From Phaseolus vulgaris (lineage: Eukaryota; Streptophyta; Magnoliopsida; Fabales; Fabaceae), in the NCBI RefSeq assembly GCF_000499845.2, contig NC_023759.2, positions 43,107,172 through 43,171,171 on the forward strand: a DNA stretch of 64,000 nt, given 5' to 3'. Both the position numbers and the translations under genes were made by a program. How positions within the stretch are numbered: the first letter of the stretch is position 1; every line of letters begins with the position of its first letter. Shown here in pieces: positions 48,511 to 59,335 of the stretch. The notes beneath the pieces were generated by a model, which saw nothing but the letters and a program-made list of their open reading frames with translations, was not told the DNA's origin and made no database searches.

Positions 48511-49636
48511 TGTTAGAATAGATGGCTTTAAGCTAGAGGGGGTGAATTGTTTAAAGAGGATTTTCGTAAACTTTTAAAACAAGAATGAATTTATCTTAGG
48601 AAACCATTGATTCAAAAATTCAGTTCGCCAAAACAGCAAGCAAAAGCTGCAGTACCAGAAAAACAATCGGTTGTTTATACCAGCAAACAACAAATAAAAC
48701 TGAATTTAAAGAGTTAGAGATAGAGAGATTGTACACAGTTGTTTATACTGCTTTACTCCAAACCCAAAGCTACATCCAGTCTTCTCAGAAACCCTGAGGA
48801 AATCCACTAAGCAACCACACCTTGATCACTTACACAACAACCAAGAGAATGACCTTGAACACCTCAAGAAACACACTCTCCTTGGCCAACACACCTACAC
48901 CAAGATTGTTGATCTTGATCCCCTCAAGAATACACAGCCAATCTTAGCAAACACAGAAACGAAACTTGTTTCACAGAGAATACAAGGATTACACTTGTTA
49001 TAAAAGATAATCTGAAATCAATACAAGCATAATCCTATTCCACAACTTTGATCAATCACACACTCTTAGCAATCTTAGCTTTTTGAAAAACTCAAAAACT
49101 CTTTGCAAAACTTGTCAAAGATTAATTGTCAAATCTGTTTTTCTGAATATATTCAAAGATGTAGTTTGTTATCAAATCTTAACAAACTCTTAAATTGCAT
49201 TAAAAGATTGGTCAAAGCATTTAATGACTGGAGCGTAAGCAGTTAAAACATTTAAAGCTCGGTCAAAGCTAAAACAGTTTTTCTGTATGGTCCCAAAACA
49301 AACAATCGGTTGTTTCCTCGAATCAATTGGTTGTTTTGGTACTTAACAGTTCAACCATTTTAAAAACAGTTTTCAATCTTTTTCTCAAAACACCTAAGTA
49401 TAAACAATCGGTTGTTTCGACAAACCAATCGGTTGTTTTAACTTAGTTTGAAAACATTTTACTTTCACAAAGATTGAGATTGCTAATGCTTTAGATTCAA
49501 TCAAAGGGTGGATTACAACATATAAACTACCCCAGAACTAAGCTAAACCAGCACAGCAACACCAAGCACAACAAAGGCTTCAACATCCTTCAAAGGGTTT
49601 GAATTTTTCAAAGCTTGAACACCACTTGGTTCAACA
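48511..49636 (-). repeat. 5' LTR of the non-autonomous element
   Basis: 1126 bp, direct copy of the left LTR with about 2% differences. It carries CAATCGGTTG motifs at the corresponding places. The GGAAT duplication follows at 49637. Confidence 0.93.
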
Positions 49637-49641
49637 GGAAT

Positions 49642-50077
49642 GAGTTCTGAAATTGTTACTTTGGAATGGGAAAATCAAATTTGGAATTGGAAATCTGTAA
49701 GAAAAAACACATTCCAAAATGGGATGCTCTGAAATGGAAAGTTATTTTTTGAAAGTGAAAAAATTAATTCCAAATTGATTATACCATAATGCAGTTATTT
49801 CCTATGATAGGAAGAGAAAAAAACCTCCATAATCATTTTCGTCATTTCATGTTTTTGATGGGGCGTGTGAAGAAGAATGATGATGTGCAAGAAGAAATAC
49901 CCTAAATACGTGTCAAAAGCCTAAAACAAAATAGAATATTTTGGGCTTCTAATACTAACAACTTTTCTTTCTATAGGCGTGTTCTTCCCCCACTATATTG
50001 TTCTCTGACATACACTGTACCAGTAACGTGAAATGATAAAAATGTTCTTAGTTGTTTATTAAGTAGATTTAGGCATT
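49642..50077. other. Spacer between two LTR elements
   Basis: About 435 bp with no gene. It has several 'ggaat'/'aaat' words near the left edge and AT-rich sequence to the right. Confidence 0.5.
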
Positions 50078-50082
50078 TGTCT
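50078..50082. repeat. Target site duplication TGTCT (left)
   Basis: TGTCT abuts the left end of the gypsy derivative and recurs in direct orientation at 54277-54281 just outside its right end. Confidence 0.75.
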
Positions 50083-50810
50083 TAATGGAAGAGGCCCCAA
50101 CACCAATCCATTGAAAGGCCACCAAAATGGAAAACTGAAGCAACCACTAGAGTTATGGTCAAAGAGGGGTCAAGAGGACGCATTCTACATGTCATAAACT
50201 CTAATGTAGATTAGATTTTAATTTCTTGTCAAAATTAGATTAGGAATTTTATTTGTATTTTTTACTTAGATGAAATTTGGCACCTAAAAACCAACCTTGG
50301 TTAAATTAGGATTTCTAAAACACCTAATTTTAACCAAGGCCGGTTATGTTTAACCAAGGCACATTTTCCACAAATTTCATATTTAACATGTGCTAAATGT
50401 TTTCCATCACATGTTAAATATGCTACATGTGCTCCATGTGCTAAGTGTAAAAATGGGCGCCACTTTCAAAGTTCTTTTCATTTGAAATTCCCTCCAATTC
50501 TCTTTTCATATTCAGCCCACTCTTGCTATATATAGAGGAGCTTGGGTCATGTAAATTCAAGATTAATTCATTAGTGAAATACTGCCAATTTTGTGCCATT
50601 CTCACTCTTTGCCTAAAACCTATTAGGATTAGGCTCTTAATCTTCCAACCGTCACCTTCCAAGTGAGATGGCCTCACCACTCACTCTTCATACTTAGCAT
50701 GCACCTTCAAGGAGTCCAACTCTCTACGTGAGATCCTTGTTCCACCATCAATCCATGGAGCTTCCGCAAATTCACTAAAAAACCGCAAAGAAGAAGACAC
50801 AAATTCATCA
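50083..50810 (+). repeat. 5' LTR of the gypsy derivative
   Basis: 728 bp. The first two bases read TA (probably TG originally); the last two are CA. A TATA box (TATATATA, 50527-50534) marks the U3 promoter. A 20-bp internal duplication near 50335 is absent from the inverted copy. Confidence 0.75.
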
Positions 50811-50812
50811 TT

Positions 50813-50825
50813 TGGTATCATGAGC
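50813..50825 (+). other. Primer-binding site
   Basis: TGGTATCATGAGC starts two bases after the LTR end, matching the initiator-Met tRNA type site (TGGTATCA). It fixes the 3' edge of the LTR. Confidence 0.75.
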
Positions 50826-52612
50826 TATGGTTCTACAAGAGTTAAGTGTCTTCTTTCATTTTAATTTGTGTTTCCTTCTTGTTTCTGTGTTGTTCTTCAT
50901 TTCTCCATAATTTCTTGCTGTTTTTTGCATTTTAATTTGATTTAGGTGTTGTTTGAAGAAATTCAATCGGTGCATTGTGTTCAAATTGTTCTCGAGCTTC
51001 TAATTTTCACATTGGTGTAGGAATCTATATAGAATTGTGTTGTTGTTTTGTTTTTAGTTTGTTTGAGTCTTTATTGCAATTTTAATTGGTTCATATTGTG
51101 TTCATTTGAGTCATTTTGATTTTTGAATCCAATTGTGTTTTGTCAAGTCATGTTTCTCCTAATTTGTCATCAATTCCATGTAGTGCTGATTTTGTTGATA
51201 ATTTTGGTTTCTTGACTTGATTTGAGTCCAGATTTATAATTTTGTGTTTGTTGATCCTTTGGTGCATTTTTCTTTTTAGTTTGAGTTCATATTTGTGTGT
51301 TAGATCCATATAAATTCATATACATCCACTCCATTGTGTTTTTTAAGTTTCTTCAATCTGTTTTTAATTCCAGAATTAGGAATACTCTGTTTTTCAAATT
51401 CTGTACTGGCTGTTTTTTGTTATGAAATTAAAATACGTTAAAGAAAATTTTTGGAAATCTGAATCTATACAGATTGATGTATTAGAAAAACAGAAAAAAA
51501 AAGAATCAGATCAAAAGGCAAAACAGAAAAAAAAAATGTGCATCCTAGCGCCAAAAGAAACGGTAATTGGACAAGAATTTTGAAAAATTTATCACAATTA
51601 TTTGGTGCATAATTTTGGTGTGATTCCAGCGCCAAAAGTTTGCTAAGACCTTGAATTGTTTGTGGTTCAAATTTCAGAATCAAATTTCAAATAGCCAGCT
51701 CAGCATAAATTTTATAAGTCACACTTTTTGGACCTAAAATTTCCAGTAGTACTGTTTTGGCTTTTCTAATCAATTCTAGTGTCATTCTCTATGTTCGATT
51801 TGTGTGCTACCTTTTGTTGAGTGCCTATTTTTATTACTTGTCCAATATTATTCAATACTCCTTCTAGTTGTGTCATATAAATCAAATCCATTTGCTGTTG
51901 TCCTATTTTTAAATTTGAATTGTTCTTTGCTTTCATTTCTTGACCTCTAAATTGTTTATGAACAAAATTCAAATTGGTGCTTGTTAAGTGGAAATTAACC
52001 TTGTGGTGAGTCCATCCCTACTTAGAAGTTATTGTTTTGAAGATTTTAATTGGCTAACCATAAGAGGTTAAGGAGTTGCAGCAAATATAAATACAAATAC
52101 ATACACATTGTAGAACACATCAAGGAAGATCAACCATAAGCCAAGGAGTGCATAGTTTAGGAAATCTGAATTTTATTTTGTGTAATACAATTTCTTTGTA
52201 TTTCTTTGAGTTGTAATTACATTCAACCTTGATTAATTAGTGGATTAATTGCGTGTAGACGGTGAGTGTGTCTTCAATGGCTCCAAGTGTCTAGAAGCCT
52301 CACCTTAGGAATCGTCTAGTTTAAAGCTTTGTAGTCAGCAATCTTTAATTTGTGCTTAGTTAATTGCTTTACTTTAATTACTTGATTTGCATTGTTTTCC
52401 TTTGCATAAAAATTGACTTTTCATTCCTAATTGTGATCTAAGTAAATTACTTAGAAAAAGAATTGTGTGAAGTCTTGAGGGATGGGTTTTGGCAAGGAAA
52501 GACTTGGTACTTAAGAGATCCTAGTGATCCACCTCTCTTTCCTGGAAAACTACCTTCATTACTTTCCTTTTCTTTCTTGAGGTAAAATACTTTTAAACAC
52601 AAAGCTTTAGTC
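50826..52612 (+). other. Untranslated leader of the gypsy derivative
   Basis: About 1.8 kb of T-rich non-coding sequence between the primer site and gag. No ORF is supported. Long leaders are common in plant gypsy elements. Confidence 0.6.
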
Positions 52613-53735
52613 ATGTCAACTCACTATTCTAAATCTAGTGAAAGTGATATAAAGTCCATTAAAACTCTTTTAAAACAATTAGCCAAGGACTTTCAATCAT
52701 TCTCATATAAACAATTGGAACATGAGGTACAAATCAAAGAGTTGAAAATGGCTAAAGAAAAGGATGAAAGCTCTAAAAAATCTAAAAAAATTTGTTCACA
52801 TGCATCTAGTTCTCACAATCATGAATCTTTTGCGGAAGAAAGTCTTAGGATAAATGAATATTATCAACCACCCCCTAGGAGAGCTAGAAAAAGAAAGAAA
52901 AGAAAACACTAAGGAGGTTAGGGTAGATCTACCTTATTTCCATGGGAAAGAAAATGTAGAAACCTATCTAGATTGGGAAATGAAGGTAGAACAATTGTTT
53001 GCTTGCCATAAAGTAAGTGAGGAAAGAAAGGTACCCTTAGCCACCTTAAGTTTTCAAGGAAATGCTATGAATTGGTGGATTGCCCTAAAAAGAGAGAGAC
53101 ATCTCCACAAGGACCCTCCCATTACGTATTGGAATGACCTTAGGGGAGCCTTGAGATGTCGCCATATTCCCTCATACTACAATAGGAAGTCAATGGACAA
53201 ACTCCAAGGACTTCATCAAAAGAATCTAAGTGTAGAAGAATATTGGCAAAAAATGGTGCTATATATAAAAAGGGCAGGGATTAACGAAGACAACCATACC
53301 ACCATAGCTAGGTTTTTAAGTGGTCTCAAACTTGAGATAAGAAACATAGTTGAACTTTTACCTTATAGAGATTTAAATGACTTGATTCAACTTAGCATTA
53401 AAGTTGAAAAACAAATTTTAAGAAAACAATCAAGTCAAAAACAAAGTTCATACTTTGTATCTTATGACAAGGATGAGTTCCAAATAGGGGAAGAACATAT
53501 AAAAGAAACATCTCTAAAACTTTCCCAAAACCTATCCGAGCATATCTCACACACTCAAGCTAGAATAATTAAATGTTTAGAGCATCTTGGTAAGAGTCAA
53601 TTAGCATCTCATTGTTCCAATGAAAGATCTATGATCTTAAGGAACAATGCTAACAATATTAGCCAAGAAAAAGAAACTAGTGAGAGTGAAGAAAATGAGA
53701 AAAAAGAAGAAGAAAGAAATAGAAAAGTCAAGTGA
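52613..53735 (+). pseudogene. Ty3/gypsy gag, frameshifted and truncated
   Basis: The frame starts MSTHYSKSSES and reads to YYQPPPRRARK; a shift in the purine run near 52885-52910 moves it to the frame with EVRVDLPYFHGKENVETYLDWEMKVEQLF. This is the retrotransposon gag core (LPxFxGKxNVExYLDWE, then FQGNAMNWW and IARFLSGL). The frame ends at 53735 with a basic tail before any zinc knuckle. The inverted LTR piece begins 33 bp later. Gag would normally build the particle; this copy cannot. Confidence 0.85.
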
Positions 53736-53767
53736 GGGGTTGTTTGAAAAAGAAGAAGAGGGATCTA

Positions 53768-54276
53768 CAAAGAGTGAGAATGGCACAAAATTGGCAGCAT
53801 TTCACTAATGAATTAATCTTGAATTTACATGACCCAAGCTCCTTTATATATAGCAAGAGTGAGCTGAATATGAAAAGAGAATTGGAGGAAATTTCAAATG
53901 AAAAGAACTTTGAAAGTGGCGCCAATTTTTACACTTAGCACATGGAGCACATGTAGCATATTTAACATGTGATGGAAAATATTTAGCACATGTTAAATAT
54001 GAAATATGTGGAAAATGTGCCTTGGTTAAAATTAGGTGTTTTATAAATCCTAATTTAACCAAGGTTGGTTTTTAGGTGCCAAATTTCATCTAAGCAAAAA
54101 TTACAAATAAAATTCCTAATCTAATTTTGACAAGAAATTAAAATCTAATCTACACTAAAGTTTATGACATGTAGAATGCGTCCTCTTGACCCCTTTTTGA
54201 CCATAACTCTAGTGGTTGACTCAGTTTGCCATTTTGGTGGTCTTTCAATGGATTGGTGTTGGGGCCTCTTCCATCA
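53768..54276 (-). repeat. Inverted partial LTR
   Basis: 509 bp, the reverse complement of 50083-50611 apart from point changes and one 20-bp gap. It covers U3, the TATA box (minus strand, 53852-53845) and the start of the transcribed region, ending at CTCACTCTTTG. Its promoter would fire leftward into gag. Confidence 0.85.
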
Positions 54277-56289
54277 TGTCTCTTCCCCCTTCCCACTTTT
54301 TTTTGTACCATTTTGAGTGTTTTGTGGGAGGTGTGAGTGTGGTTAGTGCTTGTTAGGTCCATTTGCAATTTTTGTTCAATGCTTAATCAATGTTTGGTGG
54401 TTGCTTTCGTCAAGGAAGATAAAAAGGTGAGTTTGTGGATTATTTTCAATTTTGAAATTTGATTCCATAATGGAATTTAGGATGCATGTGAGGAAATCCA
54501 TTATGAAAAGGCAAATCCATAACATGAATAATAACTTTCAATAAAGGGATTATAGAAAACAAAAGTTGTTTACTAGAATCTCTTTTCAATGGGTTATTAT
54601 TTCCATTATGGAATTACATTTTTAGAATGAATTTCTCATTTCCCAATTTAACTCTGGATTCCCAATTTCAGAATGCACTATAATCATATACTTGCAAAGT
54701 TTTTTCGAAAGATGATTTACAAAAAAATTATCTCTCGCCATTTAACCCCAAAATCCATATTTAATCATTGATTTGTACCTTGATCAACTAATCTAAGCTT
54801 CTAAACACCACCACTACCTTCACCGACTTCGGCGAAACTAAACTTTGCCTCCACCACTACTGAAAATCACCAATCACCAACACATGCAGTACTATAATTT
54901 TTTTTAAATAAAACGTGCAAGAACAATGGTGAGAAATGACATGATACATGTCCCAAATGATATAATGCACTTATTTCAAATTATCATTCAAATTTAAAAA
55001 TAGATTTTGAATTCAATAATTCAAAAGAAAGTATTATAAATAATGTAACATAAAATAGATTTTCATATATATAAATGTATTTCAGATTATTTAATGAATA
55101 ATTTATTTTTAAATTTATAAATATATTTTAAATTACTTAAACCCAAATTATAACCCATGTAATTTATAAATTTTATAAATTAAAATTATACCATATCAAT
55201 ACGTTGTGTAATCTAAAAAGGTATTAATATTAATATATAATACATTTTTTAATTGTATAATTCAAAATATATTTTTTATTTATGAATTACAGAGTTAATA
55301 AAACATTAAGAAGTTATGTAATCCAAAATTATTTCTATCGATAAACAATTTGGACTTTTCTATAGAAGTTGTAGAGGTGTTGTAAAAATAAATTATGGAT
55401 ACTTTAAGAAGAACCCTAGTAAAACTTAGCATGGTATGGGTATACACTAATAATTTGTTTGTTTTTGGGTACCATATAAAAGAGGAGGGAGGGATGAGCG
55501 GGTGAAGTGTGTGTTTGGTTCAATGTGTTTGAAGGTGTTGAAGCGAATGCGGGAGTGGGGTGGGGTGTTTTTTTATTTTTCACAAAAGTGAGAAAATTTG
55601 CACTAATTACACATTGGCAAAACACACACAATGCAATTTTACTTTCATACCCTTCCATCATTTCTAAGTATATTAAAGACAGTGTGGACAGTTGTGCAAG
55701 CATTTTTTAATGAGGTTTCTTGCTTACGGTGGTCAGAGTGTTAACAATGGTAAAAAAGAGGATCTTTAACACCTTTTTGAAGAGTTGTAGTCAGTATATA
55801 AATAAAGTTAGGTTTGTGAGATTTATGCATTGTTTTGAAGTTTGTATTGTGAGAGCTCTTATGTCCATAACGAGTGAAAGTGGGAATTGGTTTGTTGTTA
55901 GAGTTGTTAATTTCTTTTGTGTTTGAGAAAGAACAATGAAAGAAGGTAAAACCCCTTTATACAATGAGTCTATCTTAATTTTTTTTAACATAATCAATTT
56001 TTCTGTATGTTGAGAATTATTTAAAATTTTCACATAAATAACAAAATTGATTATGGTGCTTGTTTTACACAAGCAGAATTGATTTTTGAATTTTCCAAAA
56101 TGATGTAAAATATTTTTTGTATTTTTTGAAATGGTGCATAATAGATTTTCAAATTTATCAAAATGTTGTAAAATCGATTTTCAATTTTTTTGGGTGCAGG
56201 ATGATTTGAGAAAATTGATTTTATAACTTTTAATGTGAGAACAATAATCGATTCTCGATGTGTGACAAACGTATTGATTTTGATTTTCT

Positions 56290-57960
56290 ATAATTTTTTT
56301 ATATATGTTTATTGTCTTTATTTTTAATAAATATATTTATTATTTTATATGTGTTTATTGTTTAGTTTATTTTTTTTTATGTGTTTTTGTTTTTAATTTT
56401 TCTAAATATGTTTTTTTAATTATTACGTGTTTACTGTTTTTATTATTATGTTTACTGTTTAGTTTTTATTTTATGACTTTATTATTTTTATATATTTATA
56501 TTTATTATTATTATTATGTGTTTAATTTTTTTACAAATTTTAATTTTTATAAATGCATTTAATTTTTTCTGTGTTCATTTTTTTTTATTTTTTATAAATT
56601 TATTTACAATTTTCTTATTACTATAGATTTACTGTTTTTTTAAATTTTTTATTATTATGTGTTTACTGTTTAGTTTTTTATTCTATGTTTATAATTTATA
56701 TTTATATATATATATATATTTGTTATTATGTGTTTATTATTTTTATTTTTTTTATTAACAAGATATTGTTTATTTTTTTATGTGTTTACTGTTTTTAATT
56801 TTAATAATTGTATTTAATTTTTGTTTTTTTATGTATTTACTGTTTTTTATTTTTATAAATGTATTTACACTTTTATTTATTTATTTTGTGTTCATTGTTT
56901 TAATTTCTATAAATGGATTTACACTTTTTTTGTTTTTTTATGTGTTTACTATTTTTTAATTTTTATAAATCCATTTACATAAAAAAAAGTGTTTATTGTT
57001 TTTAATTTTTTTAAATGTGTTTAATTAATTTATTTATTTCGTGTTTACTGTTTTTACATTTTTTATTACTTTTTAACATTTTTTTATTAACAAGAAACTG
57101 TTTAGTTTTTCTATGTGTTTATTGTTTTTAATTTTAATAATTGTATTTTAAAAAATTATTAGGTTTTTACTGTTTTTTTATTCTTTTATGTATTTATTGT
57201 TTTTAATTTTTATAAATATATTTATAATATATATATATATATATATTGTTATTATATGTTTATTGTTTTTAATTTTTTTATTAACAAAAAAACTGGTTAG
57301 TTTTTTTTATGTGTTTACTATTTTTAATTTTAATAATAGTATTTAATTTTTTTTATGTTTTTACTGTCTTGTTTATTTTGTTATGTATTTACTGTTTTTA
57401 ACTTTTATAAATGTATTTAATTTATTTTGTTATGTGTTTACTATTTTTAATGTTTATAAGTGTATTTACATTTTTTTATATCATGTGTTTACTGTTTTTA
57501 CAGTTTTTATTATTATTTTTTACTGTTTAGTTTTTTATTTTATTACTTTACTGTTTTTATATATTTATATTTTTTATTATTATTATGTGTTTAATGTTTT
57601 TATAATTTTTAATTTTTATAAATTTATTTACATTTTTTTCTGTGTTATTATTTAATTTTTATAAATTTATTTACATTTCTCTTATTATTATGGGTTTACT
57701 GTTTATTTTATTTTATTATTATATGTTTACTGTTTAATTGTTTATAAATAATATATATATATATATATATATACTGTTTACTGTGTTTATTATTTTTAAT
57801 TTTTTTTAACAAGATACTGTTTATTTTTTTTATGTGTTTACTATTTTTAATTTTAATAATTGTATTTAATATTTTTTATAGATTTTTACTGTGTTGTTTA
57901 TTTTTTATGTATTTACTGTTTTTATATTTTATAATTGTATTTAGAGTGTGTTTAGAGCAA
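56290..57960 (+). repeat. T-rich repeat region with ~520-bp periodicity
   Basis: Nearly all of this 1.7-kb tract is T and A with T dominating the plus strand. Words like 'atgtgtttactgtttttaa' and 'tttttataaatgtattta' recur many times. (TA)n runs at about 56700, 57222 and 57745 are spaced about 520 bp, and 'ttaacaaga' words follow each. This suggests a higher-order tandem unit, poorly conserved. Open frames here are low-complexity Phe/Tyr/Ile strings and are not genes. Confidence 0.7.
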
Positions 57961-58507
57961 TACCATGTTATAAATAATTATAAATGTTTTAAAACAAAAC
58001 CATGCTATTTGCTTGTGAAATTTTAAGATAAATTAAAAAATTTAAAATTCTATGAAAGTAATTTAATTTTTTAATAATGTAAAATTTTAATTTAAAAAAA
58101 ATTGAATTTTGTTTATATCATTTATTTTTTATATTTTTTTTCATATTTATCTCAATTTAATTTTGGATGGAATGTGGTTATTTGGTCTCAATTTAATGAT
58201 TGTTGGTTTGACCTTATGTAAGATGTCATGAGTTCGATAACTTTTTTTACTATCAACATTTTCAAAGTTATTTATCCGTCTAATGTTTTTTCATTCAACA
58301 TTAACAGTGTTTTCCTTTTTATTTTAATTTTAAATATGATTTTTTTTTATTGATGTCAACTAATATAAAAAGCAATCAAAGTTTTTTCAATTAATTTTGA
58401 TAGGTTATACTTCATTTAATGAAAACTAGATTTCTTATCGATATAAATAAGACTATTTTATTATAAAAAGTAAATTAAGATTTTTTTTATTAATATCAAT
58501 AAGATTT

Positions 58508-58522
58508 ATATATATATAGATA

Positions 58523-58556
<34 letters not shown>
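58508..58556. repeat. TA and ATT microsatellites
   Basis: A short TA run (58508-58524) is followed by about nine ATT units. Confidence 0.85.
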
Positions 58557-59335
58557 GTATCTAAATAAGTATAGTACCAAAATTAACATAATTAATATTA
58601 ACTGTTTTAAAATGTATTCAGGATTTTTTTGTAGTATCAATGAGAGAAATTTTCAATTCATCGTAACTAAGATTGTTTTTAACTAAGGTTGCATAATAAA
58701 AATTTAAATTAACATTGAAAATTGGATTGAAAATAATCCCAATTTCGTCAAAAATAAAATTAACTAATATTAGTTGAAAAGAACGTCTAGTCAATATTAT
58801 TATAAAAATTTAATATCAATTGAAAAACAACTTGTATTAAAAATATTAGTGACTGATATTTTTTAATTATTGAATATAAGTTAATATTAAAATAAATTTT
58901 GCATTTTAATATAATCAAAATATTTTATTTAAAAAATAAACTAAAATTTATAACTAAATTACTGAGAATTTTGCAGAATCGAAAAAAAAAATGACGAAGC
59001 AATGAATTTGATAAAATATGATAGTGAAAATTATAGTTAAGTGAATAGTAATTTTTATTCTTTTAAAACTAAAGAAAATCCCAAAAGGGCGAAAGGGACA
59101 TGGTTAAGACGCTCCAGTTTAACGATCGCACTCGCACGCGCTCACACTTTTAATTTTTTATTTAATTTAATATTTTCAAACAAACGTAGTTTTCTTTATT
59201 TCTCCACTATTTGGTTACAAGTGTTGAACTGGAATCACTTTAGCCGCTTCTCCAAAGTTCAAATTTTCTAAAATAAAAAACTCTCTCTCACTCTTCTTTT
59301 CTCTGCGCCATTTCAATTCCTTCAATTAGGGATCC

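Larger units (their letters stand above)
43239..49636 (-). mobile_element. Non-autonomous Ty1/copia-type LTR retrotransposon
   Basis: A 6.4-kb element with LTRs at 43239-44365 (1127 bp) and 48511-49636 (1126 bp), ends TG...CA, and a perfect GGAAT duplication. By eye the LTRs differ at about 22 bases plus a 1-bp indel (about 2%), so the insertion is fairly young. It is transcribed on the minus strand, so the right LTR is the 5' one. A polypurine tract (rc of atctccccctattt) abuts the left LTR. The primer site next to the right LTR (rc of gctcttgatgttaat) resembles a degenerate initiator-Met site. The interior has gag and a second ORF but no protease, integrase or reverse transcriptase. Mobilisation would need a partner in trans. 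Confidence 0.93.
50083..54276 (+). mobile_element. Ty3/gypsy derivative with inverted LTR ends
   Basis: A 4.2-kb unit. The left side is a normal 5' LTR (50083-50810) and primer-binding site, then a leader and a partial gag. The right side is not a second direct LTR but the first part of the same LTR in reverse (53768-54276). Both outer ends are thus the U3 end: TAATGGAAGAGG on the left, and the right end reversed is TGATGGAAGAGG. A direct TGTCT flanks both ends. Zinc knuckle and pol are absent. Non-autonomous and decayed. Confidence 0.8.
54282..59280. other. AT-rich intergenic region
   Basis: No gene is supported. 54282-55400 is AT-rich with scattered A/T runs. 55440-55930 is G-rich on the plus strand for its surroundings but shows no family resemblance. 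56290-57960 is a T-rich repeat region. 58500-58556 has a TA run and an ATT microsatellite. 59040-59335 leads into the next gene. Confidence 0.6.

Noticed and set aside
55416..55926. Frames in a G-rich patch (67-95 aa)
   Set aside because: No homology recognised, overlapping frames on both strands and no splice structure.
56305..58026. Long Phe/Tyr-rich frames that look like membrane proteins
   Set aside because: They come from the T-rich repeat and begin and end at random points of the repeat unit.
58150..58290. Possible SINE with box-B-like 'gagttcgata'
   Set aside because: Box A is not convincing and no tail or target duplication was found.
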